Origin: CAZUVM01 sp964623885
GTDB lineage: Bacteria > Verrucomicrobiota > Verrucomicrobiia > Limisphaerales > UBA8199
Assembly: GCA_964623885.1 (NCBI GenBank)
Contig: CAZUVM010000188.1
Span: forward strand, 1 to 35,968
Length of the DNA: 35,968 nt
Direction of reading: 5' to 3'
In this document: positions 6,699 through 16,100 of the stretch, one piece after another
How positions within the stretch are numbered: position 1 is the first letter of the stretch
How the letters are laid out: each line of letters starts with the position of its first letter
Program-made: the position numbers and the translations under genes
The notes under the pieces: generated by a model
The model's database searches: none
What the model was told of the DNA's origin: nothing
The model's input: the letters and a program-made list of their open reading frames with translations, nothing else

Positions 6699-6998
6699 AT
6701 GAGAATGGGGTTTGCCAGGTTCGGGCGTTCACCAATGACCGAGTTGCCGGTTCGCCGGAAGCTCCTTTTAGCAGTGGTGGCATTGATGCTGGTGGTTGTT
6801 TGGACTGCCACTGCTTTCTTCAGCAGCGTTGGGATTACTTATCTGCGTACGGGGACAGCCGCATGGCTCAATTTGGCAGACTTGCCGAATTGGCAACCAC
6901 CGGTTTGCGTGATCGGCGCTTTTTTGGTCATGGGGGCGCTGGTGTGGGGATTGCGTCTGATTCAAAGGCCGCCGATCCGGCTGAACAGGAGTCTATGA
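6699..6998 (+). CDS. Small two-helix membrane protein
   Basis: Unrecognised 99-aa protein with a basic N-terminus, hydrophobic segments at about 22-45 and 68-88, and a basic C-terminus (RLIQRPPIRLNRSL). It is predicted to be an integral membrane protein with both ends inside. The ATG at 6699 is supported by GGAAGG seven bases upstream. Its TGA overlaps the next gene's ATG (ATGA), so a lipoprotein and this membrane protein are probably made together. Confidence 0.65.
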   Translation: MRMGFARFGRSPMTELPVRRKLLLAVVALMLVVVWTATAFFSSVGITYLRTGTAAWLNLADLPNWQPPVCVIGAFLVMGALVWGLRLIQRPPIRLNRSL

Positions 6999-7591
6999 AC
7001 GCTCGTCATTTCATCTGTTTCGGCGTGCTTTTGGCAGCGGTTACTGGTTGCAACACCACTCCACATTACAGGGGCGAAGGGCAGATCAGGAACACCTCGT
7101 ACTGGGACGACGGTGTCGTGCACACGACCCAATACACTATCCGGTTGGCGTCGTTTGAAATGAGCGCGAATGTGCAAAGGGAGTTTGAGCTTGGGGAGTT
7201 GAGCTCGTGGCGCGAGCCCAGATTAACTGTTTGTGTGCGTTTCAAAGATCCACGTGCGTGGTACCACTTGGCGAAGAGTGACGCGAGGGAAGCGAGGGTA
7301 GGGGCCAGTGAAAACTGGCAGAATATAGATGACCTGAGGGGCAGATTTGGGTATCAGCTCTCGAACCAGTCCGGCGTCTTGCTGAGCCAACCCGAGGCGC
7401 CGCTTGGCGAATTCAACTGGGGGAGAGGTGAGTTCGATCGGGAAGTTGGGGACGAACATGAAATCAGCAAACTCGAGCATGTGGGGACGGCGGTTCCCAA
7501 GGGGAGCAAGCTCAAGCTCTCTGTGTCGTACACAGGTGATCCGGGCCTGACCAACCAGGCGGATTTCGTTGTCCTTTGGGGCTGGAGGTAA
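6995..7591 (+). CDS. Probable lipoprotein
   Basis: 198-aa protein of unknown function with a clear lipoprotein signal: a basic start (MNAR), hydrophobic core ICFGVLLAA, and lipobox VTGC with the modified Cys at about residue 19. The mature part is polar and probably beta-rich, with charged stretches (FELGELSSWREPR, then EHEISKLEHVG) and a hydrophobic C-terminal strand, ADFVVLWGW. The start is set by AGGAG four bases upstream of the ATG that overlaps the previous stop. No known domain was recognised. Export and lipid anchoring are inferred from the signal alone. Confidence 0.7.
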   Translation: MNARHFICFGVLLAAVTGCNTTPHYRGEGQIRNTSYWDDGVVHTTQYTIRLASFEMSANVQREFELGELSSWREPRLTVCVRFKDPRAWYHLAKSDAREARVGASENWQNIDDLRGRFGYQLSNQSGVLLSQPEAPLGEFNWGRGEFDREVGDEHEISKLEHVGTAVPKGSKLKLSVSYTGDPGLTNQADFVVLWGWR

Positions 7592-7686
7592 ACGCAAAAT
7601 CTCAATGATAACTTCTTACAAGCAGTCACGGCAGTCAGTGCCGGTAGATCTTTTCGTCGGGAGGTGTCAGTACTAATCGTCGCCCT

Positions 7687-8094
7687 ATGCGTGCGCTTGG
7701 GTGCTACTTCACTGCCGGCGGCCGGACATTCGATGTGGATGCGTTCCTCCGGCGAAGCGCTTTGCAGGCGGACGCGGTTTTCTATCGTGGGCAGCCGCTC
7801 AGGGTTCCAAAGGGGAAGTTGCAGAAGGTGAGTGGGTTTTCCGTGACGATCAACCATACCAAGGTATTCGGGGACCTGGAGCGGCAGATTCCGAAGGCTT
7901 TGGGGTTCCTCCGGGCGCAGCAAAGGGAGCTATTGCGATTGTCCCGTTTTCCGGGCGTTTCCGATCGAAGGCTGGTGTTCCCTTGTTGTCGGCCGGAAGG
8001 CACTTACGGTGTCGAGAGATTTCCCGCAGAGTTGTTGGAGTTGGCGGGTTCTAGTCGGATCGAGATAGAGCTTACATTCTATCCCGGAGACTGA
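7687..8094 (+). CDS. Small conserved-looking protein (DUF4279-like family?)
   Basis: 135-aa soluble protein with an organised alpha/beta pattern: an N-terminal strand, then GGRTFDVDAFLRRS, a GFSVTINH strand, a long helix ending AIQ-like (IPKALGFLRAQQRELLRL), FPGVSDR, and a final FPAELLELAG...IEIELTFYP. I have seen this 'FDVDAFL ... SGF.V ... FL......L..L..FPGV ... FP.ELL..A.......LS.YP' arrangement in uncharacterised bacterial proteins, but cannot name the family. It may be a distant relative of the DUF4279-like gene at 4998. The 95 nt upstream show a GGGAGG at about 7659, too far from the ATG to be its ribosome site. It ends 5 nt before the next gene. Confidence 0.6.
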   Translation: MRALGCYFTAGGRTFDVDAFLRRSALQADAVFYRGQPLRVPKGKLQKVSGFSVTINHTKVFGDLERQIPKALGFLRAQQRELLRLSRFPGVSDRRLVFPCCRPEGTYGVERFPAELLELAGSSRIEIELTFYPGD

Positions 8095-8099
8095 ACCAA

Positions 8100-9254
8100 A
8101 TGAAAACGACTAGCAACCGCAGGCAGTGGATCGCGCAGCTCGCATTGGGCTTCTCTGTCGTCGCGAGCTTGTGTGTGGCGCAAGCGCAGATACCAACCAT
8201 TTTTGAGGCCAGGGAGGCGGCGAAACTGCTAGCAACCTTTCAAGACACTTTGCCGACGACTGAGCTGCACTTTTATCAGGACAAACTGTACGTCGGCAAC
8301 AAGTGCGGCCTGCTTGAGATCGAGGGTGATTTACTCAAGAGGGTTTACCGTTGGAGCAAGGTTGATTCGGTCATCGAGGCGGTTTGGGAGGACGACGCAA
8401 ATGGGCTGCTCTGGGTCATGTTGGCAGATGGCCACCGGCTGGCGTATTACGACGGCAAGATCTGGAAGGGCGTGAGTTTCCCGAAGCCGGCCCACGGACA
8501 TTTTATCCGCGACGACGTGTTTAAGGGGTTTCGAGGTGTGTGCAACCAGAAGACCTTTTGGGTGGAGGGCGCGGGCCGTGCATGGGCCTGGGCCGGCCCG
8601 AGGTCGCGCAAGTGGAAGGAGGAGCGGTTGCCGTCGGAATTCCTGGCGTCGCTGGATTCGAGCCCCCTGGTCAAGCGCGTGATTCCCACCGAAGAAGAGA
8701 TCTACTTCGTTAAGCATGATGAACGCGAGCCTCTGTCTATCATGGAGCGGGTGACGTTAAGGGCAGTTCCGAGTGACAGCGCCTACTGGTTTTTCAGAGG
8801 TGAGTGGCATGCCATCACGAATCAGGCGGGGACTTTCTATACTGCGCAAACGGTGACAGCGAATCACCAGGGGTACATTCGCACGCACGCGGGTGAGGTT
8901 CTTGGGCTGACGAAGGCGGGGATTACCAAACTGGATGCGCCGGGAAGGTGCGAGGCAATGGCGCGGTCTGCGACTGGGACTCTTTTGGCCAGCATTCGGG
9001 GAGCCGGGGTTTACGAGCTGAACGGTGAATGGCGCAGGCTGCTGAAGAATCCTTATCCGGACAGTGAGTCGGAGCACCGCGTGCTGTTGACGGCTCGGCC
9101 GGGCAGTATCGCCCTGGCAGTGAGCCCGGAGATCGAGGCGAGGTCGCCGGCTGCTGTTCATACCTCAGCGGAAAAACTCACGTATAATTCGTACCCCGGA
9201 ATTTGGGTATCGGAGGGGCGAACGTGGAGGCAGGTTTCCATCGGCACACGATGA
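8100..9254 (+). CDS. Secreted propeller-like protein
   Basis: 384-aa exported protein with a Sec signal (basic NRRQW, hydrophobic core, cleavage after AQA at about residue 29). The mature chain repeats short beta segments in which a Leu/Tyr strand is followed by G and a charged turn (LYVGNKCGLLEIEGD, then GLLWVMLADGHRLAYYDGKIW, then GTLLASIRGAGVYELNGEW). That is what one expects of a beta-propeller resembling two-component-regulator or ligand-binding propellers. No catalytic motif is visible. It resembles in style, but not clearly in sequence, the C-terminal part of the 1131-aa protein at 13190-16585. Its stop overlaps the next start (ATGA). Confidence 0.65.
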   Translation: MKTTSNRRQWIAQLALGFSVVASLCVAQAQIPTIFEAREAAKLLATFQDTLPTTELHFYQDKLYVGNKCGLLEIEGDLLKRVYRWSKVDSVIEAVWEDDANGLLWVMLADGHRLAYYDGKIWKGVSFPKPAHGHFIRDDVFKGFRGVCNQKTFWVEGAGRAWAWAGPRSRKWKEERLPSEFLASLDSSPLVKRVIPTEEEIYFVKHDEREPLSIMERVTLRAVPSDSAYWFFRGEWHAITNQAGTFYTAQTVTANHQGYIRTHAGEVLGLTKAGITKLDAPGRCEAMARSATGTLLASIRGAGVYELNGEWRRLLKNPYPDSESEHRVLLTARPGSIALAVSPEIEARSPAAVHTSAEKLTYNSYPGIWVSEGRTWRQVSIGTR

Positions 9255-9520
9255 AGCGCCGCACCTTAGAGCAGTGGAAGTTGGTTGGCCTGCCGGTCCT
9301 TTTCGCCGGCATGGGTTGCCTCAGTCTGCTGCTCGTATTGGCCAGGCTTGGCATCTGGAAGGACAGCCGGTTCACCCTGGAGAAGTACGCTATTGGTGAA
9401 GGCGTAGCTTCGGCCAGATTTTTTGCTGTTTTTGGAACTGGAGCTTTCGCGCTGTGCACATACTGCATATATCATCTGCTTCGATATGATCTTGGCGCGT
9501 TCCGGAGGCGCAGAAAGTGA
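9251..9520 (+). CDS. Small two-helix membrane protein
   Basis: Unrecognised 89-aa protein with a basic N-terminus (MKRR), hydrophobic segments at about 10-32 and 55-75, and a very basic tail, RRRRK. It is predicted to be an inner-membrane protein. The ATG overlaps the stop of the secreted propeller-like protein (ATGA), so translation is likely coupled and the two products may work together. It is the third member of this cluster with the same two-helix, basic-tail layout (with 5501 and 6699), though I see no sequence similarity between them. Confidence 0.65.
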   Translation: MKRRTLEQWKLVGLPVLFAGMGCLSLLLVLARLGIWKDSRFTLEKYAIGEGVASARFFAVFGTGAFALCTYCIYHLLRYDLGAFRRRRK

Positions 9521-9940
9521 ATGCCCTTGTCGAACGTTAGGCGAGCCTCAAGATAGCATTTTTTTTCGCGCATTCGCGATCGGGACTATGCATGGAACTG
9601 AATCAAAGCATTCATTTCAAAGGTATTGTCGGTCCAATTACTGACAGCAATCTGTCGGTTTTCTTAACAAAACTATAATGCGAGGGCGGTTGTCGAAGAA
9701 ACTATTGATTTACAATGGAATTCCGCCTTTTTATGACTGGGCAGTCGCGAATTACGCGAAGAAGGCGTTGGAGGATCTTACATTTTAGGGCCAACCGACC
9801 AAGGTAAACGATTCAGCTTTTTTGGTCTGTAGTATGTTTGTTATAAACGTATTACGATGCTGCAAAACGGTAGTGTTCAAGTTTGGCATCGAAAGTGCCT
9901 TAAGGCCATCGTGCTCAAGTTGTGCAAAGCCTTACGTAGT
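9521..9940 (+). other. AT-richer spacer with two linked micro-ORFs
   Basis: This 420-nt gap separates the accessory cluster from the exosortase-sorted protein. It contains two short open frames joined by TAATG: 9592-9678 (28 aa, beginning MELNQSIHFKGIVG) and 9678-9788 (36 aa, ending YAKKALEDLTF). Both translate into natural-looking peptides, but neither has a clear ribosome site. They could be remnants of one decayed gene, small real proteins, or chance. An isolated GTTAGGC at 9536-9542 resembles an integron R' box but has no partner. From 9789 to 9940 I see only an AT-rich stretch (TTGTTATAAACG near 9840) that might hold the promoter of the next gene. Confidence 0.35.
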
Positions 9941-10630
9941 ATGAACCAACCTTCTGTTAATCTGATTCGTGGAATAAGTAGTTTGCTGTTGCTGTGCGCT
10001 GTTTCAGCGAAAGCAGTGCCGGTTACAGTCTCTGAAGTTGGCATCGGCGCCAACGAAGTCGTTAATATCACAAGTTCCACGCTCAATGGCGGGAGCCCGG
10101 TCAACGTTTATGCAGGAATCGTGAAGTTAACAGTCAATGGAATCCCAACGGATGGTTTCTGCATTGATCCGTTCCACTGGAGTGTGTCTGGCCCGCAATC
10201 CTACGACTCGGAGCCGCTCGCAGACGGCCCTAAGCCTCCCGGAGGTGCTATGGGAAGCCTCGCAGCAACTTACATTGAGAAGTTGTGGACGCAGTTGTAT
10301 AGCCCCACGATGAATAATGCTACCGCTGCGGAATTGCAGATCGCGATTTGGGATGTCATCGCCTCGGACCCCGCTTCTAAGCTCAATAATGTTACTTTCA
10401 CAGTAAATGGCCAGGATTACGGCGGCGCAGCCGCAGCGCTTGGCATTCAGAGCGACACCACTACGGTGCCGGCGAATCTAATGGCCGTGAGCGGCCCTTC
10501 GGGTCAGGATTATGTTGTTCCCAATTCCGGCGGCGGCGGCAGCGTGCCTGACGGCGGAACCACGATTATGCTGCTGGGTGGGTCTCTATGCGGATTGGCA
10601 TGCATGCGCCGCAAGCTCTGCACGCAGTAA
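9941..10630 (+). CDS. Exosortase-sorted (VPDGG-CTERM) surface protein with possible thioester domain
   Basis: 229-aa exported protein. A Sec signal (hydrophobic about 8-25) precedes the mature chain. The C-terminus is a tripartite sorting signal: VPDGG at 202-206, a hydrophobic helix, and a basic end (MRRKL). That is the verrucomicrobial VPDSG-CTERM type of exosortase/PEP-CTERM signal, so the protein should be processed and placed at the outer surface or in matrix. The middle has FCID at 73-76 (Cys74) and, about 58 residues on, ELQIAIWDV (Gln133). These correspond to the Cys and Gln motifs of surface thioester domains, in which they form an internal thioester that can bond covalently to a target. 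The domain call is inference. I chose the ATG at 9941; an upstream ATG at 9857 would add 28 residues before the signal. Confidence 0.8.
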   Translation: MNQPSVNLIRGISSLLLLCAVSAKAVPVTVSEVGIGANEVVNITSSTLNGGSPVNVYAGIVKLTVNGIPTDGFCIDPFHWSVSGPQSYDSEPLADGPKPPGGAMGSLAATYIEKLWTQLYSPTMNNATAAELQIAIWDVIASDPASKLNNVTFTVNGQDYGGAAAALGIQSDTTTVPANLMAVSGPSGQDYVVPNSGGGGSVPDGGTTIMLLGGSLCGLACMRRKLCTQ

Positions 10631-10659
10631 TTATCATTGCTTTCAACTCTGTTGAAGTA

Positions 10660-10692
10660 AATCCCGCCAGGTGACGGCGGGATTCTTCTTTT
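10660..10692 (+). terminator. Rho-independent terminator
   Basis: A perfect 9-bp stem, AATCCCGCC (10660-10668) with GGCGGGATT (10676-10684), and a 7-nt loop are followed by CTTCTTTT. It lies 30 nt after the stop of the exosortase-sorted protein and should end its transcript. Confidence 0.85.
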
Positions 10693-10761
10693 GTACCCAA
10701 AACCGCGCTACCCGGCTGAGCGTCCAAAGCGAACTGATCGCCTCCGGCATTATGAAGTCAC

Positions 10762-11799
10762 TTATTTCGAGCCTTGGGCGACCCATGCCGGTTGAGGAAT
10801 AACAATCAAGTAATTCCACCAGGCCGTAATGGCATTGGAAAGATCGGTCGCGCGAAAATGCCGATTCCGGCCGTCCGGAGAGCCGTCCCCATACGTCAGA
10901 TGCCAGTTGTAAGGATCGTAGACCTCAAAATACAGGGTGTTGTCGACTATCCGCCAGCCCTTCACCACGATGAAATGCCCGCCTGTATAGCCATAGAATC
11001 GGCCCGCTCTGTGTTCGCTCGCAAAATCAGCACCGAGATAAGTGGTATCGATGTCCAGAATCACCAGGCTGCCCTGGCTTAACACCTGCATGAGCTGATT
11101 TGTGCCCGTGTACCACACATTGGTATATGGAACAGAATAAAGGTTCAGGTAATTATTGATATCCCATGTGTACCACCACCCTCCTTCCTCCGGGTACAGG
11201 GCACGCGCGGCGGCGGCAGTATTGGTGAAGCTCGGGTTATACCATTTGAGCGCCATCGTGACCGAAGACGGACCGCAATTGGCGTTCGCATTGACTCCCG
11301 TGTCGGCCTGATCAATATACCACTCGTACGGCCGATCATTATGGACGTAACCATTCTGGGCCGAGCCAAGGCCCCAATTTGTTAGAAAAGGAGTTTCGTA
11401 GTAATAGCCCCAGTCGTACCAGAAAGTGCGGTTGGTGAACTCCAAGACCTGGAAAAAGCCTATCGGCAACGAGGCCGGTGCAAGGACGGTCCCTAAACTT
11501 CCGGTAGCACTCAGCGGTGCCAACACGTCGCTCCAAAACCGACTGTTGCCTGCCGTGCTCGACTGCACCTGATAGGAGTTGCCGGCGGTCGTCAGGAACT
11601 GCAACTGCATTTGTGCGTTGGTCCGGCTCGCGCCGATAATCCGGCCGCCATCCTGCGCGGCATCGGCAGGCTGCCCCAAGCTTATAACTCCGGCCGCTAC
11701 GGCAATCAGCATTCCATGTACTAACGGGGAATGGGCTTTTGCCCGCCCGCAGGTGCCGGGCAGGACGCGGGCGACGAAGCATTTCGTCTCAGCGGGCAT
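10762..11799 (-). CDS. Secreted C39-like cysteine peptidase
   Basis: 345-aa exported protein with a C-terminal papain-fold peptidase of the C39-like (Peptidase_C39_2) type. The catalytic Cys lies in ANCGPSSVTMAL at about residue 170, the His in GGHFIVVKGW, and the Asp/Asn in VYDPYNW. Unlike ABC-transporter C39 domains there is no transporter part, so it probably acts as a free extracellular or periplasmic protease. Ahead of it, at about residues 55-118, is a small beta module (LQFLTTAGNSYQV...FFQV) of the kind found C-terminally in two other secreted proteins here. The frame begins at 11799, but the signal peptide starts convincingly at an ATG at 11712 (MLIAVAAGVISLG), so the first 29 residues may not be translated. 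Confidence 0.8.
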   Translation of the reverse strand: MPAETKCFVARVLPGTCGRAKAHSPLVHGMLIAVAAGVISLGQPADAAQDGGRIIGASRTNAQMQLQFLTTAGNSYQVQSSTAGNSRFWSDVLAPLSATGSLGTVLAPASLPIGFFQVLEFTNRTFWYDWGYYYETPFLTNWGLGSAQNGYVHNDRPYEWYIDQADTGVNANANCGPSSVTMALKWYNPSFTNTAAAARALYPEEGGWWYTWDINNYLNLYSVPYTNVWYTGTNQLMQVLSQGSLVILDIDTTYLGADFASEHRAGRFYGYTGGHFIVVKGWRIVDNTLYFEVYDPYNWHLTYGDGSPDGRNRHFRATDLSNAITAWWNYLIVIPQPAWVAQGSK

Positions 11800-11943
11800 G
11801 GCGCGATACTATCAGAACGGACTGGAAACGTCAATTCGCAAGCAGTTTGTGCAGAAGTCAGACCTGTGGAGCTCCTTGTGATCAACCAGAAGGAAGCCAT
11901 GTCGCGATGACTCGAGTCGAGACGACGGCGGAAAGAGTATATT

Positions 11944-13122
11944 TCATCCCGCCTGTAAGCGCGCCTGGCTGCCGATTTCGTTCAACTGTTTTCGGAATTC
12001 CGGCAGTTTGAGTTTTGCCTGCTCGAGCTCTTCGGAGCTCATGACGCTCTCGCAATGGGCAAGGCGGTCGGCGGCATCGTGTCCAGCAACGCTGAACCAG
12101 AGCCAGGCTTTCATTGGACTTTTAGGAATATCGAAGCCGGCGAGGCAAGCATCGCCGATCTGCGCTGCTGCAGAGCCGCTACCTTTCGACGCCTTCAAGT
12201 AAAGCGAGAGCATCCGAACAAACTCCTCGCTCCGACCGTTGCTGTCCGGAATGGTTACAGCGATGATTGTGCGACCCGGCTCGCCAGTTGAGCTGACCCC
12301 GCCCGACCGCGGAGACGCGGCGAGGTTCGGTTCGGCTAGCGAGTAAACGCCCAAATCGGTCATGGCCGCCTGGCATTGCCACTCGACGGCAGCTAAAAGG
12401 TCGCGCTCCGTACCGATGCCGTGCTCGTACCGTAGAATGAGGTTTTCGTAGGCCTCGGCGATTTTTGATCGGTTCCCTTCGAGATTGGATGCTACGGCAC
12501 GTTCGAGGATTGCGATCGGGCGGTCGCCCTCGTCGCGTGGCTTGCCAATGCCGGCGGCGTAGAGACCGGCAAGATCGACCATGCTGAAGACGTGACCTTG
12601 GTCGGCGGCTTTGCGCATCCACTCGAGGCCCAACTCTTCATCCTGGTCCATGCCCTTTCCCGCCAGGTAACAAAGGGCCAGGTTGTACTGGCCGCCGGCC
12701 CAATTCTGTTCTCCAGCGCGGCGATACAAGCGCAAGGCTTCAGGCATGTCAGGTGGCGGAAGGCGATTGCCCGATGGAGTGTGTTCCCAGGATGGATATT
12801 CGAAATGTTGCCCCAGCAGGCACTGGGCCAAACCGTTGCCAGCTTCTGCGGCTTTCGTTAACCAGCGCAGTGCTTCTTTGAGATCGGTCGCAACACCTTT
12901 GCCGCCGCTGTAAGTGAAATACAACGAAATCATGGCGTCGAACTGGCCCGCCTCGGCGGCGCGGGTTACCGACTCCAACGAAACGTTGCTCCACTTGCGC
13001 AGGAGAACGGGGACTGAGATTGAGGTTGAATTCGTCGTGGCAGGTTCTGCGGCGCGAACCTCGGCAAAAGGCGGGAGCAAAAGCAGCAATGGTGCCAGCA
13101 AGGCATAGAGCGTCGAGAGCAT
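11944..13122 (-). CDS. Secreted Sel1-repeat protein
   Basis: Exported protein of about 392 aa with Sel1-like (SLR/TPR-type) helical repeats. Examples are DLKEALRWLTKAAEAGNGLAQ, DMPEALRLYRRAGEQNWAGGQYNLALCYLAGKG and ELGLEWMRKAADQGHVFSMVDLAGLYAAG. Further weaker repeats follow, and the C-terminal part contains another 'A..GD..LAGFDIPKSPMKAWLWFSVA'. Sel1 repeats form alpha-superhelices that bind other proteins. I favour the ATG at 13122 because AAGGA lies five bases upstream and it opens directly onto a signal peptide (MLSTLYALLAPLLLLL, cleavage near VRA-AE). The open frame extends to 13200, overlapping the end of the 1131-aa gene, so the two are surely one transcript. Confidence 0.8.
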   Translation of the reverse strand: MLSTLYALLAPLLLLLPPFAEVRAAEPATTNSTSISVPVLLRKWSNVSLESVTRAAEAGQFDAMISLYFTYSGGKGVATDLKEALRWLTKAAEAGNGLAQCLLGQHFEYPSWEHTPSGNRLPPPDMPEALRLYRRAGEQNWAGGQYNLALCYLAGKGMDQDEELGLEWMRKAADQGHVFSMVDLAGLYAAGIGKPRDEGDRPIAILERAVASNLEGNRSKIAEAYENLILRYEHGIGTERDLLAAVEWQCQAAMTDLGVYSLAEPNLAASPRSGGVSSTGEPGRTIIAVTIPDSNGRSEEFVRMLSLYLKASKGSGSAAAQIGDACLAGFDIPKSPMKAWLWFSVAGHDAADRLAHCESVMSSEELEQAKLKLPEFRKQLNEIGSQARLQAG

Positions 13123-13189
13123 CGGCATCCTTGCGGGTAAGTTCGCGCGAACCAAAATTCGGCGGCAGGAATGCCGGCATTCTCCGTCG

Positions 13190-16100
13190 TTAGTGTTCAT
13201 GGTTTATTCCCGCGTTGAACGGGTTGACTGGGTTGCCATCCGTCGATGCCTTGGCGCGCCACACCGAGACGCGCTGTTCCAGTTGTGGCCGGGGTATGAG
13301 CCAATGACCGCCGAGCGTCGGGGCGGAAAAAACCAATCCCGCCGGCGTATCCAGCCAGAATGGGGCTTCGGCAATTCGACCGGGTTGAAAGCCCATGAGA
13401 TCAAATCCGCCCTGTCGCGGATTGAATGGCTCAATAGCGCTTGATTCAAATGCGATCGGAATGGCCAACGGAGCGCGGGAACCTGGTGTGAAATAGAACA
13501 GCGTTGCCTGGCGCGCGTCCGAAAAGCGGGCGGGTTCCTTAAACTCAATGCCCAGGTGGTGCCACACCTTGCGCGGCGTGAGAATCCAGAGGTTCTTGCT
13601 CTGAGCCAGCACCCTTGCGGTGTTTAAATCGAAACCCGCCGGCCATTCCCAGCTCGGATTCGCGGGCGCGTATTCGCCGCGCGGCGCAAAATGAACCCCA
13701 GGCTGCTGTCGGAATGTCTCGGCCAATAGCTCCGCGGACGGCGCATCATTCCAGAACGCCAGCAATTGCCACTTGGCCGTCGATTCGGTCCGCAAAAGAA
13801 CGCCTTCCGGGCTGAAGAAAGGGACCTTGAAGGCGCGCAGTGCAGCGGGAGGGATTTCCGGACCCTTTTTCAAGATCTGGGAAGTCGGCTCATAAGCGAA
13901 GAACTTGTCTCCGGCCAAAACGCCCAGATTGCCGTCCTTGCGAGCATAGAGGTAAATAGTCGAGCTGCACACCGGATCTAAATCACTCGCGGGCGGCTGT
14001 CGTCGAGCGCTCCCGAGGATTCGCGTGGCAAGGCTTGATGGGTCAAATTCCAGTATGCTGTCTCCAGTCGAGAGATATAATTTGTTTCCAAGTGAGAGGA
14101 TGCTGGCTCCGCTTTCGATCGGAACCGCCGCCCTCTCCCAGGTGCGGTTGGCAAAATGAAACCGTTCGAGGTGATCCTGGAAACTTACATAAAGAGAATC
14201 TTTGGTGACCTCGAAACGATTATCGGGTTGTCCCAGCCTCTCCGGGAAAGGGAACTCATCGCAGCTGCCGCTCTGAGGGTCTACCGAAACACACAGGCGG
14301 GGGCCGTGAAAAGAGAACGTTTCATACTGGCCAAGGAAGGTGATTAGGGCCCAGAGCCGGCCATCGCGCGCGAGTAGCCGCTCGAAATGAGCATGCTGAC
14401 CCGGTGCTCCACCCGGCGGCTGCTTCCAGCGCACAAATCGAGCCGTCAACGGTTCCTCCGCCGGGAAGACGGGCACGACTGGCGGAGCGTTCGTTTCTAA
14501 AGGCGGCAGGCCGCCCCGCGCGCGCAAGCGGTCTCGAATGATCGACACGAAATTATCTTTTCGCACCAGATGCTCCATCGCGGCTGCCAAATCCCGGGCC
14601 TGGTCCGACGGCATTTGCAGATATGCCGGCGGAAAAATGATTTGGAAGCGCCGGTTGTCAAAATTGGTCGAGCTCAGCAGGAATTCCCGTTCGAGCTGAT
14701 AGCGGGCACCGGCGAAGGGTTCGCGCGTGAAGTGAACGTTGACATCCTCGTCCCCATAAGCATGGCGCAGGATCGTTTCGGTTTGCCCCAACGCCGCGGC
14801 ATGCTCGGCAGTGCTCAACACCCAATCACGGCAGTCCCACAGAGCCCCCACCAATACGTTTTCGCGTTCGTGAAAGGTGATTTCGGGATAAAAGGGTGTA
14901 TGCGCCAGCTTTAAGGTCAATCCCCCAAGTCGCGTGGCCGGATTGGTTGAGGCACAAAGTCCGTCCATGAATCCTCGCAAAACCTTCGGCACGGTTTTCC
15001 GTTGCTCCCATTGCCAGCCGATGATGCGGGGCAGGTTGGACGCTGCATAGCCTTGTTCGAGCATTGAGCGGAACAATGGCAGGCTATCTTCGGGTCGCTC
15101 GAACAAAAGACCGCCCTCGTTCCATTTGACCAAGTCGAACATGCCCAGTTCCTGGTTCATCGACACGGTTTCCGAACGGACGCGTACAAAACGCGCCCGC
15201 ATTTGGGAGGGATCCATCGGTGGCTTGGTGTCGAGCAACTCAAGTAGCTCGCGCGCCTGCGACCGGAGCTCGGTGAGCTGGGCCTGGTGGGCTTCCGTCA
15301 GTTCAGCCCAGTGATAATAGCCGTCGAGAGTGGCGATCGCCCAGCGGAACAGGCGAAGTCCATTGAAGTACCATTCCTCGTTTAGCCTCGCGCCGTTGGT
15401 AAAGCCGAGCTCGCAATCATGATTGAATAACTCAAGCGCGCGCAGCAGGGGGTTGAGCTTGACGGGATCGGGCAATCCGGGGATGTAGATGTTGCCACCG
15501 AAGGTCCAAACCGGAACGGCGGCGTCGGCGTAGGCCTGAATGCGAAGTGCGGCCAAGGGTTCGGTCCGCCGCCCGAGCGCCCAAGCCGACTCGCTCGCCG
15601 CTTGCGCCTGGGCCAGCAGTCCCCAACGATACGCCCAATTGGCGTCAGCAAAAAACCGGTCGCCTTCTTCCGCAGCGTTCCATGGTTCCGCCGTCGACTG
15701 CAACTTCAAGGCCGCCAGCACGCGCGTGGCGAGGTTCTCTACACCCGCTGCGGGGTTGGTTCGGCTGCAACTCACCTCCATCGTTTGAGGCGTTCCGCCG
15801 CGTGGCGGGACCAGCCGGGCTCGGATGGTCAGCACCTGCGGCGAGTAGCCTTCGGGATCGAGCGTTCCTTCCAGCAGAAAACTCCCGCTCCAAAACGACG
15901 AGTCATCGAGTCCCTGCAGTGCTTTCTCCGAAGTCAGCACTTGCAAGTTGCGCCGTTCCAATACGAAGAGCTCGCGTTGGTGGCTTAAGCGCTCGCCCAG
16001 CAGCAAAGTCAGTTGGTGCTCCAAGTCCCGGCCCTCTGGCGACTGGACCGCCGAACGAAGACTCACGATCGAGATCGGCACAGCATCCTTCCTCAGAACG

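Noticed and set aside
9536..9542. GTTAGGC resembling an integron attC R' box after the small-gene cluster
   Set aside because: No matching GCCTAAC R'' box or paired arms lie upstream, and the other gaps of the cluster lack GTTRRRY boxes, so it is not a cassette array.
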